DNA of 64,000 bases, taken from NCBI GenBank assembly GCA_947628135.1, contig CANQYT010000006.1:38627-102626 (forward strand), given 5' to 3'. Source of the stretch: an uncultured Clostridia bacterium (GTDB lineage: Bacteria; Bacillota; Clostridia; Christensenellales; CAG-314). The notes beneath the pieces are model-generated. The model was not told where the DNA came from. It did not search any database and worked only from the letters and a program-made list of their open reading frames with translations. This document shows positions 15,250 to 23,786 of this stretch, in pieces. The translations under genes and the position numbers were made by a program. The stretch's first letter is position 1; every line of letters starts with the position of its first letter.

Positions 15250-16986
15250 TCACCACTTGGGACGGATAAACTTTTTGCTCTTTTCGGGCAGGTCGAGACC
15301 CAGCGTGCCGCCCGGGTTCATCAGTCCGTCCGGGTCGAAGTGCTTTTTGAGAGCCTTGTAAATCTGCATCTGACGAGTACCTATTTGTCCTTCCAACCAG
15401 GGCGCGAAAAATTTGCCTATGCCGTGATGGTGACTGATAGCCGCGCCGCTCTTCTGAATGTGGTCGAGGATACCGCTCCAATAATCCACAAATTCGTCCA
15501 ACTTCGTCATACGGGCGATGAAGATAAAGTACAGGTTTGCGCCCTGCGGATAGCAGTGAGACATATGGGTCATACAAATGGTGTCGGGACGGCTGTGGCA
15601 GTAGTCGCGCACCATTTTGTGGACCTGTTCCATCTGACTCCACCTGACGCTGCATTCGAGGGTGTCCGTCATTATGCCGAAATCCTGCATACTGTCGCGC
15701 AGATAGGGGTCGTTGAAACGTCCCTTTTCCCACGCGGAAGTGACCGCGCCGGTGAGACTCATCGCTTTGTACTTTTTGCAAATACGCTTTACGTTGCGGC
15801 GGACGTTTTTGCAGAAACCTCTTTCGCCGTCGGTGAAACCGAGGAACAGACAGCGTTCGTGCGGTTTGTAACCGAACATTTTGAGCAGACCGTTGAGCGG
15901 ACTTTCGTCTACGCCGTACATACGCATAGTGATGTCCGTTTCTTCGGGGTCGGACAGACGGAAAACGCTCGGACGTCCGCATTCGCACTGCATAATCTCC
16001 CTCGCCGCTTCCATTGCCGATTGCCAATCCTTGAACATATAACTGAATTTGAGGTGGTTTTTCGGCTGCCAACGGAAAATTTTGAGTGTGACGTGCGTAA
16101 GCACGCCGAATGTGCCCTCGCTGCCCATCATTATCTGGTTGATGTCCGGACCGGTTGCGCGCGCGGGAAAGGCTTCCGTCTTTACCACGCCCGTGGGTGT
16201 GGCGTACTCCTGCGCGATGACGATGTCCTCTATCTTGCCGTAGTAGGTGCTGTTTTGCCCTGCGCCGCGCGTAACGGTCCAACCGCCTACCGAACTGTAC
16301 TCAAACGATTGCGGAAAATGTCCGCAGGTGTAGGCGCGCTTTGCTCCGAACAGCCGCTGTGCGTCGCGCAACGTTTCTTCCAACTTAGGTCCGCTCATAC
16401 CCGCTTCCACGGTGATGGTCTGGTCCGTCTCGTTGAAATCCACCACCTTGTTGAAGTGACGGCGCATATCGAGGGTGATACCGCCCTTTATCGGCTCTAC
16501 TCCGCGCGTGACGGACGAACCGCCGCCGTAAACGTAGAGAGGTATCTTGTGCCGCACGCAAAACGCCACCAACTTTTCCACGTGGTCTTTGTTTTCGGGG
16601 TAGACGACGGCGTCGGGAACATTGTCCGCGATATGCTCCCGCAGACGAAGCAAGTCGTACATCGTTTTGCCGTACGCTACCGACAGACGGTCGTAGTCGT
16701 CGGTGGAAACGTTGTCGTCGCCCACTATCAGACGCAATTCGTCCAACTGTTCCAACGTCAGAGCGCAAGGTTTGTCAAGTTTGACTATTTCCAGCCCCAA
16801 CGGCTCGGCGTAATTTTTGAAATCGTCGTCGGTGAGGTGAAACGTTTCCTTCATCATCTTGTACAGCGCTTCTTTGGGCGCTTTGACAAAGGCGGGATCG
16901 CCCCATTTGTAGATGGAACGGTAACTTCCCTTGGGGGCGACTTCTCTGTACCATTTCGGCTCGAAGCCTTTGTAGGGTTTGCTCAT
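15250..16986 (-). CDS. FAD-binding oxidase, alkyl-DHAP synthase-like
   Basis: A 578-residue flavoenzyme of the VAO/PCMH family. The FAD-binding loop YGGGSSVTRG is at 153-162, and FAD-oxidase_C features follow. SHHHGIGK (518-525) and MNPGGTLGLD (556-565) near the C-terminus are the pattern of alkylglycerone-phosphate synthase (AGPS) more than of glycolate oxidase or D-lactate dehydrogenase. AGPS swaps the acyl chain of acyl-DHAP for an alkyl chain, making ether lipids. Bacterial relatives may instead oxidise a hydroxyacid. The start is ATG at 16986 after AAGGAG. Last gene of a five-gene operon with glycerol-3-phosphate enzymes, six bases after the FGGY kinase. Confidence 0.82.
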   Translation of the reverse strand: MSKPYKGFEPKWYREVAPKGSYRSIYKWGDPAFVKAPKEALYKMMKETFHLTDDDFKNYAEPLGLEIVKLDKPCALTLEQLDELRLIVGDDNVSTDDYDRLSVAYGKTMYDLLRLREHIADNVPDAVVYPENKDHVEKLVAFCVRHKIPLYVYGGGSSVTRGVEPIKGGITLDMRRHFNKVVDFNETDQTITVEAGMSGPKLEETLRDAQRLFGAKRAYTCGHFPQSFEYSSVGGWTVTRGAGQNSTYYGKIEDIVIAQEYATPTGVVKTEAFPARATGPDINQIMMGSEGTFGVLTHVTLKIFRWQPKNHLKFSYMFKDWQSAMEAAREIMQCECGRPSVFRLSDPEETDITMRMYGVDESPLNGLLKMFGYKPHERCLFLGFTDGERGFCKNVRRNVKRICKKYKAMSLTGAVTSAWEKGRFNDPYLRDSMQDFGIMTDTLECSVRWSQMEQVHKMVRDYCHSRPDTICMTHMSHCYPQGANLYFIFIARMTKLDEFVDYWSGILDHIQKSGAAISHHHGIGKFFAPWLEGQIGTRQMQIYKALKKHFDPDGLMNPGGTLGLDLPEKSKKFIRPKW

Positions 16987-16992
16987 AGATTT

Positions 16993-18522
16993 TTACTCCT
17001 TTTCAAGATATTTGTAGAAACTTTGCAGTTTGGCGTAGAGTTTGAGATAGATGTTTTTGTAGATGTGTTCGTAAGTGACGACCGCCGTCGGCTCGGGGGT
17101 GAAAACGTCGGTGTAGCGCACCATATTGCTTATCGCATCGTGTTCGCTTGCGTACACTCCGCAGGATACGAAGGTCACTATCGCCGCGCCCAATGCGCTC
17201 GTTTCGTAGGTTTGCACGCGTTTGACGGGTTTGTTGAATATATTTGCGGCTATCTGACAAATCAGATCGCTTTGCGAGCCGCCGCCGGAAACGGCGATGA
17301 AGTCGATTTTTTGCTTGCCGCGCTTTTCCATACGCTCCAAGCCTTCGCGCAGGGCAAAGTCGATACCCTCGATGATGGCGCGATAGACGTGCGCGCGAGT
17401 GTGGTAGTCGGAAAAGCCTATTATCGCGCCGCGCGCTTCGGGCGCGGTAAGCCCCGCCTGCCAGAACGGCTGCAAGATAAGTCCGTCGCTGCCCGCGGAA
17501 ACGGATTCTATTTCCTCGTTCATTATTTCCTCGACGGATCTGCCCATTTCCTCGGCGCGCTTTTCCAAATGACGGGCGAAATTCTGCTTAAACCAACTTA
17601 TCATCCAATAGCCGCGGAATATCTGCACTTCGGGGTTGTAGTAATCTTTGAGTACGGCGGGATAGGCGGGCATAAATTTTTCCGGTTCGAAATACTTCTT
17701 GGTGGAAAATTGCACCGTAGACGTAGTGCCGAAACTGACGGAGGCGACGTTGGTATCCACGCACCCCACGCCCACCGTTTCGCAGCCCTTGTCCGAACCG
17801 CTTGCGATGACTTTCAACCCGACGGGCAAGCCCGTTTGCAAAGCGCATTCGGCGGAGATCGTGCCCACAACGTCCCCGGGAGAACAGATGGGGATCATAT
17901 ATTTGAGGTCCAACCCGTATACTGGGAAAGTGAGATCCTTTTCGCTCAGATAACGTTTCTTTTTGTGATCGAAGGGGAAGTGCCCTATCGTGGAGGCGTA
18001 ACTGTCGACGAGATTGCCCGTAAGCAGCAAATTTATGTACGCCGAAATGTGCGCCACCTTGTGTACCTTTGCCCACAGTTCCGGCTCGTGCTGCATTATC
18101 CAACGGGTCTTTACTTTGCCGCGAATGGCGTTTACCGTGCGGGTCATATTCGCCAATTTGAACAGAAACGCGTTTTTCGCGGGAAGCGGTTCGGACACGT
18201 CCGCCGTGCGCTGATCGCTCCACAGGATCATATCGCGCAGGACGTTGTTGTGTTCGTCCAACAACACCGCGGTGTCGCGGAAGGTGTCCACGCTCATCGC
18301 TATTACTTCGCTCATCAGATCGGCGTGCCGCTCGGTGAGTTTGCGCGTTATGTCGCACAGCACGCTCCAATACATATCGGCGGATTGCTCCATATAGCCG
18401 TTTTGCTTGCTGATATAGGGAACATATTTGACCTGTTCCTTTACCAACAGATTGCCCTTTTCGTCGAAAATGATACCGCGCATACTTTGCGTGCCGACGT
18501 CTATTACGAGAACGTTACTCAT
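16993..18522 (-). CDS. FGGY-family carbohydrate kinase
   Basis: A 509-residue kinase of the FGGY family (glycerol, xylulose, gluconate kinases). The N-terminal phosphate loop VIDVGTQSMRGIIFD is at 6-20, DTFRDTAVLLDE contributes to the active site, FGTTSTV is the phosphate-2 region and AVSGGGSQSD the adenosine motif. Substrate is not clear; the operon points to glycerol or a related C3 polyol, but the sequence is not a textbook GlpK. The start is ATG at 18522 after GGAGGAAGC, overlapping the end of the DUF1667 gene by eight bases, a sign of translational coupling. Confidence 0.88.
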   Translation of the reverse strand: MSNVLVIDVGTQSMRGIIFDEKGNLLVKEQVKYVPYISKQNGYMEQSADMYWSVLCDITRKLTERHADLMSEVIAMSVDTFRDTAVLLDEHNNVLRDMILWSDQRTADVSEPLPAKNAFLFKLANMTRTVNAIRGKVKTRWIMQHEPELWAKVHKVAHISAYINLLLTGNLVDSYASTIGHFPFDHKKKRYLSEKDLTFPVYGLDLKYMIPICSPGDVVGTISAECALQTGLPVGLKVIASGSDKGCETVGVGCVDTNVASVSFGTTSTVQFSTKKYFEPEKFMPAYPAVLKDYYNPEVQIFRGYWMISWFKQNFARHLEKRAEEMGRSVEEIMNEEIESVSAGSDGLILQPFWQAGLTAPEARGAIIGFSDYHTRAHVYRAIIEGIDFALREGLERMEKRGKQKIDFIAVSGGGSQSDLICQIAANIFNKPVKRVQTYETSALGAAIVTFVSCGVYASEHDAISNMVRYTDVFTPEPTAVVTYEHIYKNIYLKLYAKLQSFYKYLEKE

Positions 18523-18874
18523 TTGCTTCCTCCATATCTCTCGTTGTTACAAGTCTGACGCCCGTTCCGAACAGGTCGTCCACCAAAACCGTGCCTATGG
18601 GCAGCGGTTGAGTTATCGTCAGGTCGCGGCAAAGCGACATCAGATCGAAAATTTTGTCTTTGGGTATTTCTCCGTCCGTTTTTACCGAAACCACGGGATA
18701 CCCTTTCACCGTGGAACGTACAGACCCCGTAACGCTGCGGGTGGGGTGGGTGAGTTCGCCTACGGCAAAACTTTCGCCCCGTTTGCACTTGTTGCCCGAA
18801 ACGGCTATCTGCCCGTCTTGCCGAGTCACGGTCAGTCTGCAACCGTTGGGACACACGATACACACCATTTCCAT
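18515..18874 (-). CDS. DUF1667 protein of glycerol-3-phosphate operons
   Basis: A 119-residue protein of the DUF1667 family, typically found beside glpA-like genes and a small FAD oxidoreductase. Four cysteines near the N-terminus (C5, C8, C12 in CIVCPNGC, and C30 in GNKCKRGE) can bind a metal or iron-sulfur cluster. The C-terminal half (PLPIGTVLVDDLFGTGVRLV) resembles the family core. It likely passes electrons from the dehydrogenase module, replacing GlpC or GlpB functions; this is inference. The start is ATG at 18874 behind GGAGG, with one base between it and the upstream gene. Confidence 0.9.
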   Translation of the reverse strand: MEMVCIVCPNGCRLTVTRQDGQIAVSGNKCKRGESFAVGELTHPTRSVTGSVRSTVKGYPVVSVKTDGEIPKDKIFDLMSLCRDLTITQPLPIGTVLVDDLFGTGVRLVTTRDMEEANE

Positions 18875-18875
18875 A

Positions 18876-20111
18876 CTATTTGTCCTCCAATCTTACGGTA
18901 AAGTCGTCCAACGTGTGCGCTGTGTCGAAGTTGACCACGATACGCTCCATTTCCGGCGGAAGCAACTTTGCGTACACCTTGGAAAACACCGTTTCGTCTC
19001 CCGCTGTCACCACAAGACGCTGGTTTGTCAATTCCTCGCTTGCGCGGAAGTACATCACCACTTTGTCTATCCCGCCGTTTACGTCGATACGCTGAGGCAC
19101 GACGTACAGCAGTTTGCCCTCCGTCGAAACGGGTCTCAACTTGCGCTTGCCGCGGCGCACGACGGCGCTTCCCGCAGTTTCGCCGCTTTCGGAAACGTAG
19201 TCCACAAGGTCGTTGACGTGCAACGCGTTGCCGCAGGCAAAAATACCCTCCGCAAGCGTTTGACAGTTTTGGTCCACTATCGCGCCCTTTGTCTTGGGGT
19301 CGAGCGGCACTTGCAGATCGCGGGCGAGTTCGTTTTCGGGTATAAGCCCCACCGCAAGCACAAGGCAATCGCATTCCACTATCTGCTCCGTGCCGACGAT
19401 GGGCCGCATACGCTCGTCCACCTTGCTGATTTCCACCTTTTCCAACCGTGTTGTGCCGAACACGCGCGTCACCGTGGAGGACAGGTGTAGCGGAATGTCG
19501 AAGTCGTTCAGACATTGATGAATGTTCCTCGTCAGTCCGCTCGCAACGGGTTTCGCCTCGTACACGCCTACGACTTTCGCCCCCTCCAAAGTGAGACGGC
19601 GCGCCATTATCAGTCCTATGTCGCCGCTGCCGAGTACGACGACTTTTTTACCGGGCATAACGCCGAGAATGTTGACGAGATTTTGCGCCGCGCCTGCGGT
19701 GTACACTCCCGCGCACCTGTCGCCGTGAATACCGATACCGTTGCGGGTGCGTTCGCGGCAACCCGTAGCGAGGACGATACCGCCGCATTCGACCTGTTTC
19801 AGTCCCTCCTTGCAAACGTACGTCAATTTGTAGCCGTCGTCGCACTTTTCGGTGCGTGTGACGAAACTCAACAGACTTACCTGTACGTTTGTTTGGCGCA
19901 ATTTCTTTACAAACCTGTCGGCATATTCCGGTCCGGAAAGTTTTTCGCCGAAACGCACAACGCCGAATCCGTCGTGTATGCACTGTTTGAGAATGCCGCC
20001 CAATTTCGCTTCGCGCTCGATAAGCAGCACGCTTGCGCCCTGTTCGGAGGCGCGTATTGCCGCGGCAAGTCCGGCAGGACCGCCGCCGATAACCGCTACG
20101 TCGTATCTCAT
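18876..20111 (-). CDS. NAD(P)/FAD-dependent oxidoreductase of the glycerol-3-phosphate operon
   Basis: A 411-residue pyridine-nucleotide-disulfide-type flavoprotein. The FAD motif GGGPAG is at 9-14, a second Rossmann motif GSGDIG at 161-166, and CLVLAVGLIPEN plus GIFACGNALHVNDLVDYV form the late FAD-binding motif. It lacks the CxxC redox disulfide of classic disulfide reductases. Proteins of this type sit between GlpA-like and DUF1667 subunits and probably pass electrons from glycerol-3-phosphate to a nicotinamide or another carrier. The start ATG overlaps the stop of the upstream gene as ATGA. Confidence 0.9.
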   Translation of the reverse strand: MRYDVAVIGGGPAGLAAAIRASEQGASVLLIEREAKLGGILKQCIHDGFGVVRFGEKLSGPEYADRFVKKLRQTNVQVSLLSFVTRTEKCDDGYKLTYVCKEGLKQVECGGIVLATGCRERTRNGIGIHGDRCAGVYTAGAAQNLVNILGVMPGKKVVVLGSGDIGLIMARRLTLEGAKVVGVYEAKPVASGLTRNIHQCLNDFDIPLHLSSTVTRVFGTTRLEKVEISKVDERMRPIVGTEQIVECDCLVLAVGLIPENELARDLQVPLDPKTKGAIVDQNCQTLAEGIFACGNALHVNDLVDYVSESGETAGSAVVRRGKRKLRPVSTEGKLLYVVPQRIDVNGGIDKVVMYFRASEELTNQRLVVTAGDETVFSKVYAKLLPPEMERIVVNFDTAHTLDDFTVRLEDK

Positions 20112-21832
20112 TGTCCCACCTCCTTTATTTTACACACGGCAACGTTGCTGCCTATGTCGTCCTTGGTTACGTCCTCTGCCTGCACGCCCGTTTCGTTGGC
20201 TATGATATCCACTATCAGCGGCATACAAAATCCGCCCTGACAACGCCCCATTCCCGCGCGCACGCGACGCTTTACGCCGTCTACCGTGGTTACTCCCAAC
20301 GGGTTGCGCAACGCTCGCTTTATCTCGCCGAGGCTTACCTCCTCGCATCGGCACACTATTTTGCCGAAATCGGGGTCGCTCTTTATCAATTCGTCGCGGT
20401 CGGCGTCGCTTAGTGATTTCGCTTTGACGGGACGAGGGCGAACGGGGTCGAACCGCTCGTTTGCCGCAACTTGCGTCCCAGCGGAAAGCAAATAGTCCTT
20501 TACGATTTCCGCAACGTCCTTGCTGAAAGCGGGGGCTGCCGTTATGCCCGGGGACTGTATCCCGGCAACGTGCACCAGATTAGCCACCTTGGCGCTGCGC
20601 TCGATGATGAAATCCTCTTCGTAGGTGGGGGCGCGAACTCCCGAAAAATACGCTATTACGTCGCTGCGCCTGAGCGTGGGACAAACCCCGCTGTGCTTTG
20701 CGAAAACGCTGTCGAAACTTTGTCTGTCGGTGGACGTATCCTCGCGATCGGGTATTTCCACCGCGTCCGGACCGAGCAGATAATTGCCGTCCGCAGTGCG
20801 AATTACGCCGCCGCCCTTGGTTGAACCGCTGCCGAACTTGGAAAGCGATTTGAGCGTAGGACCCATACTTATCGTTTGGGAGGGAACGCCCTCCGCCTTG
20901 GGGTCGAGCATAAGATCCGTTCCGCGCCGCGGGTGAATGGAAAAGTACCTGTCTCCCGCCATTTCGGCGATTTTATCGGCGAATACTCCCGCGCAATTTA
21001 CGACGCAACGGGCGGTAAACGTTCCTCTGTTGGTGCAAATGCGCGCCACCTTGCCCTTTTCCACGTCCATACCCGTCACGGCGGTATTCAGACAGATTTT
21101 TGCGCCGTTTTGTACGGCGTTTTCCGCATAGGCTATCGTAAGTTGGTAGGGAGATACGTACCCCGTGGAGGGCGCGTACAGTGCGCCCACGGCAAAGTCT
21201 TTTACGCGCGGCTCGACTTGGGCAATTTCCTTTTTGCCGAGGATACGCACGCCCGGTATGCCGTGCTTGACGGCGCGCTTGACCGTGCCCTTTGCAAAAA
21301 ACCTGATGAGGCGGCTGTCGAATATCACGTACTGTCCCGACCTGCGGAAATCCACCCCCAATTCCTTGCACACGTCGCCGTACAGGGCGTTGCCCGCCAC
21401 GCCGTACTTCAATTTGAGACAGCGGTGTTTGAGGTCAATGCCCGCGTGTACCATTCCGTTGTTTGCGCCGCTTGCGCCGCGGGCGACGTCGCTGTGCTTT
21501 TCCACCAACAAAATGCGCAGTTTGTACTTTGTCAGTTCGCGCGCGACGGCGCAGCCGCTTATTCCGCCGCCGATGACGACGACGTCCCAATCAGTGCCGT
21601 CAAGCGCGTTGTCGCTAAGCGCGGGAAGCCGCTCTGCGGGCGCAACGTAACCTTTGAGCGCAATGTCGTTGACGACGTGTTTGCCTTCCGTCACGAACAT
21701 CTTGCCTATCGCAACGACGTCGCTCCACTTGTCGCATTCGCCGGAAAGAAAAACGCTGCGTTCGTCCTCGCGCACGGAAACGTCCACGCCGTACCGCTTG
21801 CGTACTTGCTTTATCGTTTTGTCGAAATCCAT
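20108..21832 (-). CDS. GlpA-type FAD-dependent glycerol-3-phosphate dehydrogenase with N-terminal BON-like segment
   Basis: A 574-residue flavoprotein. Residues 1-60 look like a BON-type alpha/beta module. The DAO-type FAD motif GGGISGC starts at 88. The SGANNGMVHAGID stretch and the GIQSPGITAAPA segment are as in GlpA/GlpO. At the C-terminus a BFD-like [2Fe-2S] domain has C494, C496, C531 and C536 (CRCEEVS...CQGGFC). It oxidises glycerol-3-phosphate to DHAP in the cytoplasm or at the membrane. The start is ATG at 21832 after AGGGAGGGGG. First gene of the operon; its stop overlaps the next start. Confidence 0.92.
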   Translation of the reverse strand: MDFDKTIKQVRKRYGVDVSVREDERSVFLSGECDKWSDVVAIGKMFVTEGKHVVNDIALKGYVAPAERLPALSDNALDGTDWDVVVIGGGISGCAVARELTKYKLRILLVEKHSDVARGASGANNGMVHAGIDLKHRCLKLKYGVAGNALYGDVCKELGVDFRRSGQYVIFDSRLIRFFAKGTVKRAVKHGIPGVRILGKKEIAQVEPRVKDFAVGALYAPSTGYVSPYQLTIAYAENAVQNGAKICLNTAVTGMDVEKGKVARICTNRGTFTARCVVNCAGVFADKIAEMAGDRYFSIHPRRGTDLMLDPKAEGVPSQTISMGPTLKSLSKFGSGSTKGGGVIRTADGNYLLGPDAVEIPDREDTSTDRQSFDSVFAKHSGVCPTLRRSDVIAYFSGVRAPTYEEDFIIERSAKVANLVHVAGIQSPGITAAPAFSKDVAEIVKDYLLSAGTQVAANERFDPVRPRPVKAKSLSDADRDELIKSDPDFGKIVCRCEEVSLGEIKRALRNPLGVTTVDGVKRRVRAGMGRCQGGFCMPLIVDIIANETGVQAEDVTKDDIGSNVAVCKIKEVGQ

Positions 21833-21922
21833 TTCCCCCTCCCTGTTTCGGAAAGCAGCCGAATAGGGCGAAATTACGTTTCCGCGCCCTTCGGCATTTA
21901 CCACAAATTTTTTTACAATTCC

Positions 21923-21951
21923 ATTATACCAATACGATACGCAAACAACAA
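21923..21951 (-). promoter_or_regulatory. Promoter of the glycerol-phosphate operon
   Basis: Minus strand TTGTTG (21951-21946), 17-base spacer, TATAAT (21928-21923) with TGG extended -10. The leader is about 85 nt. Confidence 0.7.
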
Positions 21952-21986
21952 TACCGAAATTTTTCGCTATACGCGCACCGCAACGC

Positions 21987-22017
21987 AAAAAAAAAGCGCC
22001 CAACGTGTGTTGGGCGC
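21987..22017 (-). terminator. Intrinsic terminator of the small lipoprotein gene
   Basis: A nine-base stem GCGCCCAAC/GTTGGGCGC with a four-base loop and nine T on the minus strand. Confidence 0.92.
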
Positions 22018-22092
22018 GCGTCTCAGACGCAATTGAAATTGTTTTGCAAACGCGCAAGCGTCGTCCGCCGTCACGGCAGAGGGCTTTGTACG

Positions 22093-22533
22093 TCAGCCCC
22101 TGCTCGACATAGCGACAAATTGCGTGGAGAGTTTTTGAACGTCTTGTCCTTTTACGGAATAGGTTATCACGATCATTGCGCCTTGAAGCGAAACGTTGTG
22201 ACCTTCCTCGTCCGACTTGATTTGCTCGTAATGAGACTTTGCCGCGTCGGCGTCTTTGTAATACCTGATGGAAACGACGTCGCCGGTGAGTTTTTCCAGC
22301 GTTTCGGGCTTGGCAAGTTCCGCGATGGTAAAGTCGTCAAGGTTGGTTTTCCAAGCGTTCAGTCTGGCTGTCAAATCGCCGACCGTAACTTTACTGAGAT
22401 ACACGTGGTAGTCTCTGCTCTCCAAAGTGTCCCTGTCCTTGTCGGGATCGCCCGAATAGCCGCAAGCGACGAGCGCGGTAACCGTAAGCGCAACGAGAAG
22501 CGCAACGGCAAAAATCTTTACGAATTTCTTCAT
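22093..22533 (-). CDS. Small hypothetical lipoprotein
   Basis: A 146-residue protein that I do not recognise beyond its export signal: MKKF start, hydrophobic stretch and lipobox LVAC with C24. The mature part has short helices and strands and an HYEQIKSDEEG segment, and could be a small sensor or binding lipoprotein of the DUF type seen in Clostridia. The start is ATG at 22533 after GGAGGTAACTTAT; the ATG 15 nt upstream overlaps the ribosome site. Own promoter and terminator, monocistronic. Confidence 0.75.
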   Translation of the reverse strand: MKKFVKIFAVALLVALTVTALVACGYSGDPDKDRDTLESRDYHVYLSKVTVGDLTARLNAWKTNLDDFTIAELAKPETLEKLTGDVVSIRYYKDADAAKSHYEQIKSDEEGHNVSLQGAMIVITYSVKGQDVQKLSTQFVAMSSRG

Positions 22534-22563
22534 ATAAGTTACCTCCATTGTTTGATATACCTT

Positions 22564-22592
22564 ATGATAGCACTTGAATTTTTTTATGTCAA
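22564..22592 (-). promoter_or_regulatory. Promoter of the small lipoprotein gene
   Basis: Minus strand TTGACA (22592-22587), 17-base spacer, TATCAT (22569-22564). The rest of the gap up to 22828 holds no gene or hairpin that I can support. Confidence 0.8.
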
Positions 22593-22828
22593 TCTTAAAA
22601 CAAAAAATTTACGGGCATTTCATCGCTTTTACGCAATGCCTGTAAAAAGGATATGCCGCCCTGCGCCGCTTTCCGACAAAAAGCGACATTGTTCGTCGGC
22701 ATTTGCGAGTTTCGCCGCTTGCCGCAGTTATTTTAGGGGCATATACCGAAAATGCAAACCGGCAAAACGTCTGTACAGCAACGGCGAAAACAATGTCCGC
22801 CGATACCCGACGGCAAATACTGCGCGGC

Positions 22829-23734
22829 TCAGCCGTGCAGCAGCGAAAAATATCTGTCGTCGCCGTCGGGGAAAAACGTCACGATGTTAGCGCCCTTGTA
22901 GGCGGGATTTTCCGCAAGCCTTATCGCGGCGACGATGTTTGCGGCGGAACTTAGTCCGCAACTGTAACCCTGTTTGAGATTGAGCAGTTTGAACATATCC
23001 AACGCTTCGTCGTCGGTGACGAGTTCCACGCGGTTGACGAGTTTGCGGTCGTACAGCGCGGTGACGAATCCCGCGCCGATACCCTGAATGGCGTGCGTGC
23101 CTTTGCAATTGCGCGAAATTACGGGACTGCCCGCAGGTTCGACGGCGATTATTTCCATATCGGGAAAGGCTTCGCGCAGCCGCCTGCCCGTGCCGACGAG
23201 CGTTCCGCCCGTGCCTACGCCCGTGATAAGCACGTCGACTTTGTCCAACTGATCTATTATTTCCGTGCCCGTGGAAACGTAATGCGCCCACACGTTGGCG
23301 GGATTTTCGAATTGTTTGAGCCACACGTGACCTTTGCGTTCGGCATACCGTTCCACCGCCTCTATTGCGCCGCGCATACCCGCTTTGCCCTCGGTAAGCA
23401 CCAATTGCGCGCCCAAACCTTGAAGCATTGTGACGCGCTCCACAGACATACTGTCCGGCATAGTGAGCAGCACTTTGTAGCCGAGACGAATGCCGACGTA
23501 GGCAAGAGAAATGCCCATATTGCCGCTTGTCGCCTCCACGATTGTGTCGCCCTTGTGCAGCACGCCGCGTTCTTCCGCGTCAAGGATCATCGCCAGCGCA
23601 GCCCTGTCCTTTACGCTGCCGCTTGCGTTCATCGCTTCGTTTTTGATGTATATATCCGCGTCGAAATCTTCCTCGTAAGGTATCAGCGGAGTGTCGCCGA
23701 TACCCAACGGACGCGCGTTTGTGTAGAAATCCAT
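22829..23734 (-). CDS. cysK: Cysteine synthase family PLP enzyme (O-acetylserine sulfhydrylase)
   Basis: A 301-residue fold-type II PLP enzyme. The PLP Lys is K42 in NASGSVKDRAAL. TSGNMGISLA is the substrate-binding loop, GVGTGGTLVGTGR binds the PLP phosphate, and the late SCGLSSAAN segment is the usual Ser near the pyridine nitrogen. It makes cysteine from O-acetylserine and sulfide, or a close variant such as cystathionine beta-synthase-like use. The start is ATG at 23734 with AGGAGG only three bases away, which is tight. It follows leuS by 52 nt with no terminator and no obvious promoter, so it is probably co-transcribed. Confidence 0.88.
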   Translation of the reverse strand: MDFYTNARPLGIGDTPLIPYEEDFDADIYIKNEAMNASGSVKDRAALAMILDAEERGVLHKGDTIVEATSGNMGISLAYVGIRLGYKVLLTMPDSMSVERVTMLQGLGAQLVLTEGKAGMRGAIEAVERYAERKGHVWLKQFENPANVWAHYVSTGTEIIDQLDKVDVLITGVGTGGTLVGTGRRLREAFPDMEIIAVEPAGSPVISRNCKGTHAIQGIGAGFVTALYDRKLVNRVELVTDDEALDMFKLLNLKQGYSCGLSSAANIVAAIRLAENPAYKGANIVTFFPDGDDRYFSLLHG

Positions 23735-23786
23735 ATACCTCCTATGTATGCGGCAAGCCGCCAAACGGTGCAAAACGCCGTGAAAA

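Noticed and set aside
15340..18558. 1072-codon plus-strand frame
   Set aside because: Antisense to the AGPS-like and FGGY kinase genes; long antisense frames are a by-product of the codon use here.
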